Shown here piece by piece: positions 46,150 to 55,689 of a stretch of 64,000 nt of DNA (positions are counted from its first letter, which is position 1; each line of letters begins with the position of its first letter). The stretch is from SG8-40 sp963792855 (GTDB lineage: Bacteria; Pseudomonadota; Gammaproteobacteria; Burkholderiales; Eutrophovitaceae). The notes under the pieces are model-generated. The model did not search any database. It was given only the letters and a program-made list of their open reading frames with translations, and was not told the origin of the DNA. The stretch lies in contig CAWBXZ010000006.1 in assembly GCA_963792855.1 (NCBI GenBank), positions 186,001 to 250,000 on the forward strand, written 5' to 3'. The position numbers were made by a program, and so were the translations under genes.

Positions 46150-47643
46150 ATGCAGGAAATTCCCACGATTGCCGCAGTTGATCTCGGCTCGAATTCTTTC
46201 AGGCTGCAGGTCGGCCGTGTCGTTGATGAACAGGTCTACGCGGTCGATTCGCTGCGCGAGCCGGTGCGTCTTGCAGCCGGTCTTACGCCCGACGGCGACC
46301 TGGACGAGGATGCGCAGGAGCGGGCGGTAGGAGTCCTCAGGCGATTTTCGCAAAGACTGCGCGGTTTCCCGCCAGCGGCGGTTCGCGCGGTTGGCACCAA
46401 TACGCTGCGCGCTGCCCGTAATGCCGCGGAGGTGTTGCCGCGGTTTGAATCTGCCCTTGGTTTTCCCATTGAAATCGTCGCCGGCCGCGAAGAGGCGCGC
46501 CTGGTCTATGTCGGTGTTGCACACGGTCTCGCGCCCAGTGCAGACAAGCGCCTGGTAGTCGATATCGGCGGCGGCTCCACCGAGTTCATTATCGGTTCCG
46601 GAATGACGCCGCAGCTGACCGAGAGCCTCTACATGGGATGCGTCAGCTGGAGCCTGAGGTTCTTTCCGGATCAGCGTGTCAGCAAGTCCAACATGAAGCG
46701 CGCCGAAGTCGCGGCGCGTATTGAAATCGAGGCGATCCGGAAAAAATTCTCATCGAAACACTGGTCGGAGGCGATAGGCTCGTCGGGGACGGCGCGCGCA
46801 ATCAGTGACGTGCTTGAGAGCAACGGCTGGTGTGAGTCCGGGATCAATCGCGAGGGATTGGAGAATTTGCGATCGGCAATCATCAGCGCGGGGCACATCG
46901 CAAAAATCGATTTGCCCGGATTACGCGGCGACCGGTTGCCGGTGCTGCCGGGCGGCGTGGCGATCATGAAAGCGGTGTTTGACGAGCTCGATGTCAGCCA
47001 CATGAAGATCGCCAGCGGCGCGATGCGCCAGGGCATCCTGTGGGACATGATCGGCCGTCGCCGCCAAAAGGATATACGCGAGACGACGGTACGCCAGTTC
47101 ATGAAGCGCTATCACGTCGATGCGGTCCAGGCACGCCGGGTCGAGCGTCTCGCAAAAAAATTGTACGAACAGTTCGCCGCGGGCGACGATCTGCAGTATG
47201 GAATGCAGCTGCTTTCGTGGGCGGCATGCCTGCACGAGATCGGATTGTCTGTCTCTCACAGCGGGTTTCACAAGCATTCAGCCTACATCGTATCGAATGC
47301 GGACATGCCCGGATTCTCGCGCATGGAACAACAGCATGCGGCAATGCTGATTCGTTCACACCGTGGATCGCTGGACAAGTTGCGCAGTCTGGTGACGAAG
47401 GAAGCCGACTGGACCTTGCTCGTCGCCTTGCGCCTCGCGGTCCTGATGTATCGAAGCCGCAGCAATAAACGCTTGCCCCGCATTGCTGCGACGAAGAGCG
47501 ATTCGACCTATACGCTGGCCATCGATGGCAGCTGGCTCATTGCCAATCCGCTCACTGCAGCGGAGCTGCGGGACGAAATTGCAGCGTGGCGCCGTCTCGG
47601 GATTCAGTTGTCTGTGCCGGAACTGGCCGAAACCGACGACTGA
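46150..47643 (+). CDS. ppx: Exopolyphosphatase (Ppx/GppA family)
   Basis: Ppx removes terminal phosphates from polyphosphate; some relatives hydrolyse pppGpp. The 497-residue product shows the acetate/sugar-kinase-like ATPase fold: AAVDLGSNSFRLQVGRV (residues 7-23), RAVGTNTLRAARN, GREEARLVYVGVAHG and VDIGGGSTEF. The C-terminal HD-like helical domain contains AACLHEIGLSVSHSGFHKHS. The length of about 500 fits Ppx. It faces the convergent sixA-CHAD-ppk1 group, so the make and break enzymes for polyphosphate sit within 6 kb. Confidence 0.95.
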   Translation: MQEIPTIAAVDLGSNSFRLQVGRVVDEQVYAVDSLREPVRLAAGLTPDGDLDEDAQERAVGVLRRFSQRLRGFPPAAVRAVGTNTLRAARNAAEVLPRFESALGFPIEIVAGREEARLVYVGVAHGLAPSADKRLVVDIGGGSTEFIIGSGMTPQLTESLYMGCVSWSLRFFPDQRVSKSNMKRAEVAARIEIEAIRKKFSSKHWSEAIGSSGTARAISDVLESNGWCESGINREGLENLRSAIISAGHIAKIDLPGLRGDRLPVLPGGVAIMKAVFDELDVSHMKIASGAMRQGILWDMIGRRRQKDIRETTVRQFMKRYHVDAVQARRVERLAKKLYEQFAAGDDLQYGMQLLSWAACLHEIGLSVSHSGFHKHSAYIVSNADMPGFSRMEQQHAAMLIRSHRGSLDKLRSLVTKEADWTLLVALRLAVLMYRSRSNKRLPRIAATKSDSTYTLAIDGSWLIANPLTAAELRDEIAAWRRLGIQLSVPELAETDD

Positions 47644-47747
47644 GGATACGGTCCGCGGCAACCGGATACCGGGTGGCTGCAGTGTCTGGCGCTTTGATAC
47701 AGAGCATTTCTGCACCAGTCCGGGAACGGCGCCAACTGAACGGACCG

Positions 47748-47801
47748 CTAGGACCTGTTAACGCATATTTGGTCGATCACATAGGTGTTAACAGGCCCTA
47801 G
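47748..47801. repeat. Palindromic dispersed repeat, copy 2
   Basis: ctaggacctgttaac (47748-47762) faces gttaacaggccctag (47787-47801) with one mismatch; the centre again holds tcgatcacata and an adjoining tgttaac. It matches copy 1 at 40874-40916 apart from seven extra bases in the centre. The right arm supplies the TAG stop of sixA (47798-47800, minus strand). It lies between convergent ppx and sixA and could terminate both. Confidence 0.8.
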
Positions 47802-48253
47802 CTCAGGAGGTCAGGAGACAGTACTGCGCGCAGTACGACTTGCGCATGCCCCTCACGCACTCTCCGCCTGAACCACCATACCGCGCCTTTCTTGACGCTC
47901 CATGGCAGCCTTTTGCCTGTGAGCAACAACGCAGCCACTTCGCCGAGCGTTGGTTGATGACCGACCAGTATTACCGGGTCCGCGGCATCCGGCCATCCCG
48001 CTGCATCGAGGACCGCCTGAGCGGACGCGCCCGGAGCAATTGATCCGTTGACGATGAAGTCCTGCGTAAAGGCACCAGCGGTTTGCCGGGCGCGTTCGGC
48101 GGGGCTCGTGATAACGCTGACCGGCCCGGGCAGCCGCGGCCGTAGCCAGGCCGCAATGTCACGCGCCTGTTTGTGACCCTTGCGCGTCAACTCACGTTGG
48201 ATATCCGGCAGGCCATCGACTGCTTCGGCATGACGCCAGAGGATCAGATCCAT
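47798..48253 (-). CDS. sixA: Histidine phosphatase SixA-like
   Basis: A 151-residue phosphatase of the RHG (phosphoglycerate-mutase-like) superfamily. The catalytic motif is LILWRHAEA (His7 or so), and the second His lies in ILVGHQPTLGEVAALL. SixA dephosphorylates phosphohistidine on signalling proteins (ArcB, NPr) in E. coli. Here it lies downstream of a CYTH-CHAD protein and ppk1, a frequent association in polyphosphate loci. PPK1 works through a phosphohistidine, but any link is inference. Confidence 0.9.
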   Translation of the reverse strand: MDLILWRHAEAVDGLPDIQRELTRKGHKQARDIAAWLRPRLPGPVSVITSPAERARQTAGAFTQDFIVNGSIAPGASAQAVLDAAGWPDAADPVILVGHQPTLGEVAALLLTGKRLPWSVKKGAVWWFRRRVREGHAQVVLRAVLSPDLLS

Positions 48254-48381
48254 ATACGTTACTCCGGTTGAGAAACTCGGGTGATCGGTGCAGGGCCACG
48301 CGTTTGCTCAGACGTCACGAACCGCCTGGGCACGCTGGCCTTGTTTTGGAACAGGCGCCGTGCAGCAGCCACCTGACAAAC

Positions 48382-49974
48382 CTACCAGAATGGTTTCACC
48401 TTGACGAAGCGCTGCCACTGCGTATCGAAATCCGCAAGCAAAGCGCCGGACAGTGCGTCTGCATATCCTCTCAAATAGGCGATCGCTGTTTGCCTGCTGC
48501 TATCCTTGTTTCTGGCTAGCTGCTCGAGCAAGCGCCCGGCGTTTGCCGCGTCGTTGAACTGACCAAGGACTTCTTGCATGGCACCAAGGCGTGACAGGTA
48601 CTCGCGCTTCGAATTTCGGCGTGTCGCCTTGGGGCGAAACAACGGGGCAAGCAGTTCGGTCGCGTAGCGAAGTTTTTTGATGCGTATGCGCAGTCGGTGA
48701 ACAATCTGACTGTCACGCCGGCCCGGTTGTCCGCCCTCCTTGAGCAATTTGCGATGGGCGTGACCAAGCGCTTTGCGGGCCAGCTTTCTTGCGCGAAGCG
48801 CGGCGATTTGGCGTTGTTCGGCCGTTCGCTCGTCGACCCAGCCTTGTTCGAGCAATTTGTGCGTCAGACGCAGCATGCCGATTTGATAAGTGCTGCTCGA
48901 CAGCGCATCGCGTGCACGTCGGCGAGCATCGGCGCGCAAGCGTCCCGCAGCGCGCGCCAAAGATCGCGCGGAGGCGTCAGCCGCGAGGCCTGCGCTGGCA
49001 CGGGGCAGGAACTCGGTTACGAATACGTCCCAGTTTCGCGCTTGTCCAAGAATCCGGCCTGTCTCGCGCAGCCATAACAATTGTTCACGGAAGTGGTTTC
49101 GGGGAACCGCGCTGGAGAACACGGTGAACACGCTCCGCAACCGGCGCAGCGCGACGCGTACCTGATGCAGGTATTCAATATTCCGCGAATGCAGAAAGCC
49201 GGATTCGTTCGCCTGCAGATGGGCGATGCATGCGAACGCCAACCTGGAGAACAGTTGGTCAACCTGTTCGCCGGACGATAGCGCGACTTTGCCCGCCTTC
49301 GCGGGCGCTGGGCATTCGCGACCGGCCAGCCGGTATCCGCGTTGTGCCTTCGATACGGTTTCAATGCGAATTCCGGGGTGCGCCGCCAACTGCGCGGCAA
49401 GCGCAAACAGGGGAGCCAGCCCGCCTTGCCTGAGTTCGAGTTCGACTTCGCAGATCGGTTCGCTGCTCGTGCCGGCGATAACCGCACCCTCATCGACGCA
49501 TACTTCAATGCGCGTACCGGGCTCCGGTTCGACAATGGCGGCAGAACGTCTGAAATCCGTCGTGAAGATGACATCGAGAGCATCGAATGAAACAACACAG
49601 CCGGCAAGTTCCGGCAAACCGCTGTTATTGACCCATCCGGGGTCAGGCACTCCGCTCGTTACCGGAACTTCGAGTTCGACGCGTTGTTGCAGGGCGTTAC
49701 CCTGATCTCCCGCGGTCTTCAGGGTCTGAATCCAGCGCCGTCCCTGCCGGCGCAGCCGCAAGGCGACGCCGCGCCTGTGCAGGTCGAGTGACGGTGTGTC
49801 GTAATAGGCTGAATATAAACGTGAGCGTGCGGGCTTGGCGGTGAGCAAGGCCGCGAGCGGCGGCATGTTCCAGACGTGTTTTGCCAGTCCTTCGGCCAGG
49901 CTCAGCTTGAGTTCGGTCTCTGTTTGCAATGACGCCGCATCTTGATCTGGAAACGGTGCGCTGGCCGGACTCAT
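48382..49974 (-). CDS. CYTH and CHAD domain protein
   Basis: A 530-residue two-domain protein. The N-terminal CYTH (triphosphate tunnel) domain has the ExExK signature in TETELKLSL (about residue 20) and RRGVALRLRRQGRRW. The C-terminal CHAD domain (about 235-530) is helical, with conserved His and basic residues (LHQVRVALRRLRS, HRLRIRIKKLRYATELL). CHAD domains bind polyphosphate and go to polyphosphate granules in other bacteria; CYTH domains often hydrolyse triphosphate. Placed 21 bases after ppk1, it is a good candidate granule-associated polyphosphate protein. Confidence 0.93.
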   Translation of the reverse strand: MSPASAPFPDQDAASLQTETELKLSLAEGLAKHVWNMPPLAALLTAKPARSRLYSAYYDTPSLDLHRRGVALRLRRQGRRWIQTLKTAGDQGNALQQRVELEVPVTSGVPDPGWVNNSGLPELAGCVVSFDALDVIFTTDFRRSAAIVEPEPGTRIEVCVDEGAVIAGTSSEPICEVELELRQGGLAPLFALAAQLAAHPGIRIETVSKAQRGYRLAGRECPAPAKAGKVALSSGEQVDQLFSRLAFACIAHLQANESGFLHSRNIEYLHQVRVALRRLRSVFTVFSSAVPRNHFREQLLWLRETGRILGQARNWDVFVTEFLPRASAGLAADASARSLARAAGRLRADARRRARDALSSSTYQIGMLRLTHKLLEQGWVDERTAEQRQIAALRARKLARKALGHAHRKLLKEGGQPGRRDSQIVHRLRIRIKKLRYATELLAPLFRPKATRRNSKREYLSRLGAMQEVLGQFNDAANAGRLLEQLARNKDSSRQTAIAYLRGYADALSGALLADFDTQWQRFVKVKPFW

Positions 49975-49995
49975 GATGTTATGGCGTGCCAGGCC

Positions 49996-52173
49996 TCACG
50001 ACTTTGCGGCACCGGGCTTTGCTGACAGCAATTCGATCAGCGAAAGCTGGGAGGAAAACGCCTGTTTGCGCTCGGATGTTATTCGATGATAGCGCCCGTC
50101 CCCATCCATATCCCATGCTTGCGTGTTGTCCGCAAGGCCGGCACGCAGCGACTCGTCAATCACGCGTTTCCTTAGCGCGGGGTCCAGAACCGGAAAGCAT
50201 ACTTCGATGCGGCGGAAGAAATTCCTGTCCATCCAGTCCGCGCTGGCAAGGTAAACGGCATCAGAACTGATGAAATGGAACACGCGATGATGTTCCAGAA
50301 AGCGCCCGATGATCGATCGCACCTGAATATTCTCTGACACGCCCGCAATGCCGGGGCGTAACGCGCATACGCCCCTGACGATGAGATCGATCCGAACACC
50401 GGCCTGCGAAGCGAAGTACAGGGCGGTGATGATTTCAGGCTCCAGCAGCGAGTTCATCTTCGCGACGATGCCGGCAGGCTTGCCGGCGCGTGCTGCTTCG
50501 ACTTCATGGCGTATCGCGTCCAGCAGCCGGGCATGCATGGTGAATGGCGATTGCCACAGTTGCGTGAGCTTGCTCGCCTTGCCCAGGCCGGTCAGCTGCA
50601 TGAACACGTCGTTGACGTCCGAGCAAATCTGTTCGTTACAGGTGAGCAGGCCAAAGTCGGTGTAGAGCGTTGCGGTGCGGGCGTGATAATTCCCGGTTCC
50701 GAGATGCACATACCGTGTGAGTCGCGCGCCTTCCTTGCGAACCACCATTGCCATCTTGGCGTGTGTCTTGTGGCCAACGACCCCGTACACTACGTGGGCG
50801 CCGACTTCCTCGAGCTTTTGCGCGAGATCGATGTTCGCTTCCTCGTCAAAGCGCGCCAGCAGTTCCACCACCACGGTCACTTCCTTGCCACCGCGCGCAG
50901 CGTCGATCAACGCCTGCATCAGCTCGGAGTTGGTACCGGTTCGGTATACGGTCTGCTTGATGGCGACGACCAGTGGGTCGACGGCCGCCTGACGAATGAA
51001 GCTGATAACCGGTTTGAAGGACTCGTAAGGATGGTGCAGAAGGATATCGCCCTCGCGCATGGCGGCAAAAACGTCGGAATCGACACTCAGTGCCGCCGGT
51101 AATCCCGGAACGAACGGCTTGAACTTGAGATCGGCCCGCTCCACCAGATCGGGAATCTGCATCAGGCGTACCAGGTTCACTGGTCCGTTGACCTGGTAGA
51201 GGTCGTCCGGCGACAGGTTGAACTGATACAGAAGAAATTCGGAAACGTCGGTCGAGCACAGGTCGGCGACCTCGAGACGTACCGCATCGCCGAAATTACG
51301 TTGCGGCAATTCGCCTTGCAGGGCGGTGCGCAGGTTCGTGACTTCTTCCTCGTCCACATAAAGGTCGGAATTGCGTGTTACGCGGAACTGGTAGCAGCCC
51401 TCGACTTTCATGCCGGCGAACAATTCGCCCACATGCGCATGAATGACCGATGACAGGAAGACGAACGAGGACTTCGAGCCGGCAATCTCCTCCGGCAGTT
51501 GTATTACGCGCGGCAGTACCCGCGGTGCCTGAACCAGGGCAATGCCCGAATTGCGGCCGAACGCATCCTTCCCGGACAGTTGCACCGCGAAATTCAGGCT
51601 CTTGTTGAGAATGCGCGGAAACGGGTGTGCCGGGTCCAGTCCGATCGGCGTCATTACCGGCATGATTTCGCGCATGAAATAGGACTTGATCCATTCCTGC
51701 TGTGCGTCGTTCCACACTCGCCTTCTGAGGAAATGGATATCCTCAGCGGCAAGCTGTGGCAGCAGTTCATCGTTCCACAGGCGGTATTGTCGTTCGACCA
51801 GGTCGTGAGCGGTTGCCGCAACCTCCCGGAAAACCGCGGCCGGTGGGGAGCCGTCGGCACCGCTGATTTCAACGCCAAGATCAATCTGTGCCTTCAGGCT
51901 GGCTACCCGTATCTCGAAGAACTCGTCGAGATTGCTCGACACGATGCACAGAAAACGCAATCGCTCCAGCAAAGGTACGCTGGCATCTTCCGCTTGCGCG
52001 AGCACACGCCGGTTGAACTCGAGTTGCGACAGTTCCCGGTTGAGAAACAGCTTCGGGTCGGCGACGGATTTGCGGATGGATCTTGAACCTGCCAGTACCG
52101 CTTTGCGGCGCCGCGCCCTGTCGGTCGGGCCGGAGCTGCCGCCGGCACGCGATTCTGCTTTGTTGAACAGCAT
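49996..52173 (-). CDS. ppk1: Polyphosphate kinase 1
   Basis: PPK1 makes polyphosphate from ATP through a phosphohistidine. The 725-residue product from ATG 52173 (the frame is open to 52278) has the N-terminal domain with LFLNRELSQLEFNRRVL and SNLDEFFEIRV. The catalytic C-terminal domains have DPLVVAIKQTVYRTGTNS, GHKTHAKMAMVVRKEG (the KTHAKM histidine region) and YVHLGTGNYH. The length of about 690-730 fits. An Arg/Ser-rich N-terminal extension of about 40 residues precedes the conserved part. It lies in a minus-strand series yggX, ppk1, CHAD, sixA. Confidence 0.97.
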   Translation of the reverse strand: MLFNKAESRAGGSSGPTDRARRRKAVLAGSRSIRKSVADPKLFLNRELSQLEFNRRVLAQAEDASVPLLERLRFLCIVSSNLDEFFEIRVASLKAQIDLGVEISGADGSPPAAVFREVAATAHDLVERQYRLWNDELLPQLAAEDIHFLRRRVWNDAQQEWIKSYFMREIMPVMTPIGLDPAHPFPRILNKSLNFAVQLSGKDAFGRNSGIALVQAPRVLPRVIQLPEEIAGSKSSFVFLSSVIHAHVGELFAGMKVEGCYQFRVTRNSDLYVDEEEVTNLRTALQGELPQRNFGDAVRLEVADLCSTDVSEFLLYQFNLSPDDLYQVNGPVNLVRLMQIPDLVERADLKFKPFVPGLPAALSVDSDVFAAMREGDILLHHPYESFKPVISFIRQAAVDPLVVAIKQTVYRTGTNSELMQALIDAARGGKEVTVVVELLARFDEEANIDLAQKLEEVGAHVVYGVVGHKTHAKMAMVVRKEGARLTRYVHLGTGNYHARTATLYTDFGLLTCNEQICSDVNDVFMQLTGLGKASKLTQLWQSPFTMHARLLDAIRHEVEAARAGKPAGIVAKMNSLLEPEIITALYFASQAGVRIDLIVRGVCALRPGIAGVSENIQVRSIIGRFLEHHRVFHFISSDAVYLASADWMDRNFFRRIEVCFPVLDPALRKRVIDESLRAGLADNTQAWDMDGDGRYHRITSERKQAFSSQLSLIELLSAKPGAAKS

Positions 52174-52237
52174 GGTGTTACCTGAAGCCGGACCCGCAAC
52201 CGCATGGGAGCGCGCCCGATCGCAAAGATGAAACTGC

Positions 52238-52510
52238 CTAGCTTTCTGGTGGCACGTAGCCACTGGCACTGTCCGCACCAGGGCCGAAGAAGTATTTCTC
52301 GGTTTGCTCCATCAGATACTTGCGCGCGGCCGGATCTGCCAGACTGAGCCGGTTCTCATTGACCAGCATTTTCTGGTGCTCCAGCCAGCCCCGCCATGCC
52401 TCCTGGGAAACGTTCTCGAAGATGCGCTTGCCAAGCTCACCGGGAAAAGGCGGGAACTGCAGTCCTTCCGCTTCCTTGTTGAGCTTCACGCAGCTTACTT
52501 TTCTATTCAT
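52238..52510 (-). CDS. yggX: Oxidative damage protection protein YggX (Fe(II) trafficking)
   Basis: A 90-residue YggX/iron-trafficking protein that protects iron-sulfur clusters from oxidation. The family pattern is intact: [25 protein letters not shown] start (conserved Cys about residue 6), [13 protein letters not shown] and [14 protein letters not shown], with [11 protein letters not shown] at the C-terminus. ATG 52510 (MNRKVSC) is used; the frame is open 12 codons further. It precedes ppk1 by 64 bases. Confidence 0.95.
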   Translation of the reverse strand: MNRKVSCVKLNKEAEGLQFPPFPGELGKRIFENVSQEAWRGWLEHQKMLVNENRLSLADPAARKYLMEQTEKYFFGPGADSASGYVPPES

Positions 52511-52619
52511 AGCGTAATGTGTTGCTTCGGTCGAGAAATATTGCACATTTGTGACATTTGCAGCTTATGGAAAGCAGGCGCGCCGAAAGGTTCATTATAG
52601 GCAGGTGGTACGGGCCCGC

Positions 52620-53945
52620 CTATGCGAGTTTTTTCTGCAACACGCGCGATTTTCTCTGATAGTTGTACAGCGCGGCCTTGCGTGCCGGAAGCACCGAAAC
52701 CGGTGCGTTTTCGAAGCCATGCTCGATAAACCAGTGCGACGTCAGTGTCGTCAGCACGAACAGGCGGTTCAGCTTCATCTTTCGCGCCCGCTTCTCGATC
52801 TCGAGGAGCATGATTTCGCCCGCCCCGGCGTTGCGGAAATGTGAATGAACGGCAAAGCAAGCCAACTCGCCGCTTCGTTGTTCCGGAAAGGCGTACAGTG
52901 CGGCGCAACCGACGATTAGCCGGTCATGCTCCAGAACGATGAAACGGTCGATTTCGATTTCGAGCAGTTCCCGCGAACGCTTCAGCAGGGCGCCCTCGGC
53001 TTCCAGCGGTTCGATCAGCTGGAGAATGCCGCCGACGTCGTCGATCGTGGCCTGCCGCAATTGTTCCAGCGGGTCCCTGCTGACCATGGTGCCAACGCCC
53101 TCGTGGGTGAATAGCTCCAGCAGCACGCCGCCATCGACCTTGCGGTCGATCAGGTGAACACGGCCCGCGCCGGCCCGGCATGCCTTGATTGCAACGGGCA
53201 GGTACTGGCTGGCGTAGGTGTCGGCCTTCTTGCCTGACTTGAGCAAGGCCTGTGCACCGGACACGGTGAGTTCGCGGACCAATTGGCCCTTGCGGTCCTT
53301 GGCTCCGGCCTCGTCGGTGAGGATGATGAGTTTTTCCGCCTGCAGGGCGATCGCGCACTCGGCTGCGACGTCCTCGAGTATGAGGTTGAAGATCTCACCG
53401 GTGGGTGAATAGCCAAGCGGAGAGATCAGAACCAGTTCATTGTCGTCCAGCCGGCGGCGAATCGCGTCCGCCTCGATCTTGCGGACTTCGCCGGTGTAGA
53501 GCATGTCCACGCCGTCGACAACGCCGCGCGGCCGCGCGACGACGAAATTGCCGGACGCCACCCGGATCTGGCTGCCGGCCATGGGCGAGTTGGGGAGTCC
53601 CATGGACAGCAAGGCCTCTATTTCTACCCGCAGCCGGCCGCTGGCCTGTTTGGCGCAACCCAGCGCGTCCTCGTCCGTGACCCGCAACCCGCTGCTGGCG
53701 TAGCGCTGCTTGATGCCGCGCAAGTTCAGCTCACGTTCGATCTGCGGACGGGCGCCATGGACCAGCACCAGTTTGACGCCGACGCTCGCCAGCAGATTGA
53801 GATCGTGCGTAAGCTCGATGAAGTTTCCGTCCTCCACCACTTCGCCGCCAAATGCGATCACAAAGGTGCGGCCGCGGAACGCGTGAATATACGGTGCGGC
53901 AGACCGGAACCACTGCACGAAGGCAGACGGTGTCGTTGCGCTCAT
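52620..53945 (-). CDS. argA: Amino-acid N-acetyltransferase (N-acetylglutamate synthase)
   Basis: ArgA makes N-acetylglutamate, the first arginine intermediate. The 441-residue product combines an N-terminal amino acid kinase-like domain (about residues 25-280, with FVIAFGGEVVED and LVLVHGARPQIE) and a C-terminal GNAT acetyltransferase domain (about 295-441, with GCAALYAF, ELACFAVHSHFRNAGAGEIML and FVLTTLTSHWFIEHGF). This is the classical, arginine-inhibited ArgA layout. It is the upstream-most gene of the minus-strand series here. Confidence 0.96.
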   Translation of the reverse strand: MSATTPSAFVQWFRSAAPYIHAFRGRTFVIAFGGEVVEDGNFIELTHDLNLLASVGVKLVLVHGARPQIERELNLRGIKQRYASSGLRVTDEDALGCAKQASGRLRVEIEALLSMGLPNSPMAGSQIRVASGNFVVARPRGVVDGVDMLYTGEVRKIEADAIRRRLDDNELVLISPLGYSPTGEIFNLILEDVAAECAIALQAEKLIILTDEAGAKDRKGQLVRELTVSGAQALLKSGKKADTYASQYLPVAIKACRAGAGRVHLIDRKVDGGVLLELFTHEGVGTMVSRDPLEQLRQATIDDVGGILQLIEPLEAEGALLKRSRELLEIEIDRFIVLEHDRLIVGCAALYAFPEQRSGELACFAVHSHFRNAGAGEIMLLEIEKRARKMKLNRLFVLTTLTSHWFIEHGFENAPVSVLPARKAALYNYQRKSRVLQKKLA

Positions 53946-54004
53946 ACGTCCTGGTTTTCTGGCTGGTTGGGCATGTTAACCGGGTGTCACGCTATTTCGG
54001 TGCC

Positions 54005-54103
54005 AGGTGTTGGTCTCCGCCATCAGTTCCCTGGCGCTGATTTCCCCCGGCGCCATGATTACCTTGGCGCTAAGTCTTCCTGGTGCCACCATTACTTCGG
54101 CGC
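54005..54103. repeat. 33-nt imperfect tandem repeat, three units
   Basis: Read on the minus strand, units start at 54103, 54070 and 54037, each with gcgcc; a weaker fourth seems to start near 54003. Units 1 and 2 agree at about 22 of 33 positions by eye, and units 2 and 3 mostly in the first 20. Unit 1 covers the last four codons and stop of the SDR gene; the others lie downstream. In one minus-strand frame the units read as an 11-residue repeat (SAxV/E-x-x-APG-like). Confidence 0.6.
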
Positions 54104-54859
54104 CAAGCGAATCGCCCCATCGAGGCGGATGACCTCGCCGTTGAGCATGACATTCGAAAATATCGACTCGACCAACTGGGCGTATTCGGCCGGCCGGCCC
54201 AGGCGCGACGGGAACGGTACCTGTTTGCCAAGCGAGTCCTGCACCTCGGCCGGCATGCCCTTGAGCATGGCCGTTTCGAAGATTCCGGGAGCAATCGTCA
54301 CGATACGGATTCCGCTGCGAGACAGATCCCGCGCGATCGGCAATGTCATGCCGACGACGCCGCTCTTGGAAGCCGCGTAGGCTGCTTGCCCGACCTGACC
54401 GTCGAAGGCAGCTACCGACGCGGTGTTGATGATCACGCCGCGCTCGCCCTCCGAATTGGGGGGCTGTTTGGCCATGACGTCGGCGGCAAGTCGGATCATG
54501 TTGAAAGTGCCAACCAGATTGATGTTGATGACCTTGGCAAAACTCTCCAGGCGGTGCGGACCGTCACGGCCGACGGTTTTCTCTCCGATGGCGATTCCGG
54601 CGCAGTTCACCAGACCATTGAGGCCGCCAAACTGCCTGGTGGCGGTTTCGACGGCAGACCGGGCGTGTTCTTCCGAAGACACGTCGCACGCCACGAAACA
54701 GGCCTGTTTGCCCAGTTTGGCTGCAAGGGCCTCTCCGGCATCGCGGCTCAGGTCGGCGATGACGACGTTGCCGCCGTGGGCGGCAAACATCTCGACCGTC
54801 GCAGCGCCAAGCCCGGACGCGCCGCCAGTAACGATGAACGTATTGTTTCCGATCTCCAT
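54092..54859 (-). CDS. SDR-family 3-hydroxyacyl-CoA dehydrogenase type 2-like
   Basis: A 255-residue short-chain dehydrogenase. [11 protein letters not shown] is the cofactor loop (residues 11-21), VVIADLS with Asp implies NAD preference, LVNCAGIA is the NAG motif, and [23 protein letters not shown] holds the catalytic Ser, Tyr and Lys. [12 protein letters not shown] and [12 protein letters not shown] fit the HSD17B10/type 2 hydroxyacyl-CoA dehydrogenase group, suggesting a role in fatty acid or branched-chain acid breakdown. The stop lies inside a 33-nt tandem repeat. Confidence 0.9.
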   Translation of the reverse strand: MEIGNNTFIVTGGASGLGAATVEMFAAHGGNVVIADLSRDAGEALAAKLGKQACFVACDVSSEEHARSAVETATRQFGGLNGLVNCAGIAIGEKTVGRDGPHRLESFAKVININLVGTFNMIRLAADVMAKQPPNSEGERGVIINTASVAAFDGQVGQAAYAASKSGVVGMTLPIARDLSRSGIRIVTIAPGIFETAMLKGMPAEVQDSLGKQVPFPSRLGRPAEYAQLVESIFSNVMLNGEVIRLDGAIRLAPK

Positions 54860-54915
54860 TGTTGAAGGCCTTCCCGTCGTTTTGGTTGTTCGAGACGGCG
54901 CAGTATAGCGGACCG

Positions 54916-55689
54916 CTAGAAGTCGCCCCAGCGGAGCTGAATGGCTGCCAGCGCGGCCAGCGCGGCGGTCTCGGTTCGCAGGACACGCGGCCCCATTCGT
55001 ATCGGTTGAAACCCCCGGCGTCGCGCCAGATCGGCCTCGCTGTCGTCGAGACCGCCCTCCGGTCCCGCGAGCAGAATAATGCGCCCGGCCGGAACAGGTA
55101 ACTCGCGCATCCCGGTATGCGCTGCGGGGCTGAGCAACAGACGCAACTCGTCCGCTTCGGGATCGCGCGGTAACTGGCCGAGCCAGTCACCCAGGCGCAG
55201 CGGTTCGGCAATGTCGACCAAACGATTGCGCCCGCACTGTTCACTGGCGGCAATCGCCAGCTTCTGCCAGTGTCCGGTCTTGCGCGCCGCGCGCTCGGTC
55301 GTGAGTTTGATGATCGACCGGGTTGTGGCCAGGGGCTGGATCGCCGCAACGCCGAGTTCGACGGCCTTCTGTATGGTGAAGTCCATTCGCTCGCCACTCG
55401 ACATGCCCTGCGCGAGCAACAGATCGATCGGGCACTCCGCACCGCGTTCGATAAATGGGCCGGTTCTTGCTACTACAGACTCACGTTCGACACGGCAGAT
55501 GCTGGCTTGATACTCGCCGCCGAGACCGTCAAACAACACGATCGGGTCGCCCACCTGGAGCCGCAGCGAGCGAATGGCGTGGCGTGCCGTGTCGGCAGGC
55601 AAGTTGACTTCGGCTCCGCTGGCGAGCTTGTCGGGAACATAAAACCGGCTCCCCGACTTCACGCGGCGCTTTTGTATGTCTTTGTTCAT
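54916..55689 (-). CDS. rsmE: 16S rRNA m3U1498 methyltransferase
   Basis: RsmE methylates N3 of U1498 in 16S rRNA. The 257-residue SPOUT-fold product has the PUA-like N-terminal domain ([24 protein letters not shown]), [19 protein letters not shown], the SAM-binding knot [16 protein letters not shown] and [15 protein letters not shown] sequence as [19 protein letters not shown] 55689 is chosen ([16 protein letters not shown]); 55713 is also open. It lies upstream of the SDR gene on the same strand. Confidence 0.95.
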   Translation of the reverse strand: MNKDIQKRRVKSGSRFYVPDKLASGAEVNLPADTARHAIRSLRLQVGDPIVLFDGLGGEYQASICRVERESVVARTGPFIERGAECPIDLLLAQGMSSGERMDFTIQKAVELGVAAIQPLATTRSIIKLTTERAARKTGHWQKLAIAASEQCGRNRLVDIAEPLRLGDWLGQLPRDPEADELRLLLSPAAHTGMRELPVPAGRIILLAGPEGGLDDSEADLARRRGFQPIRMGPRVLRTETAALAALAAIQLRWGDF

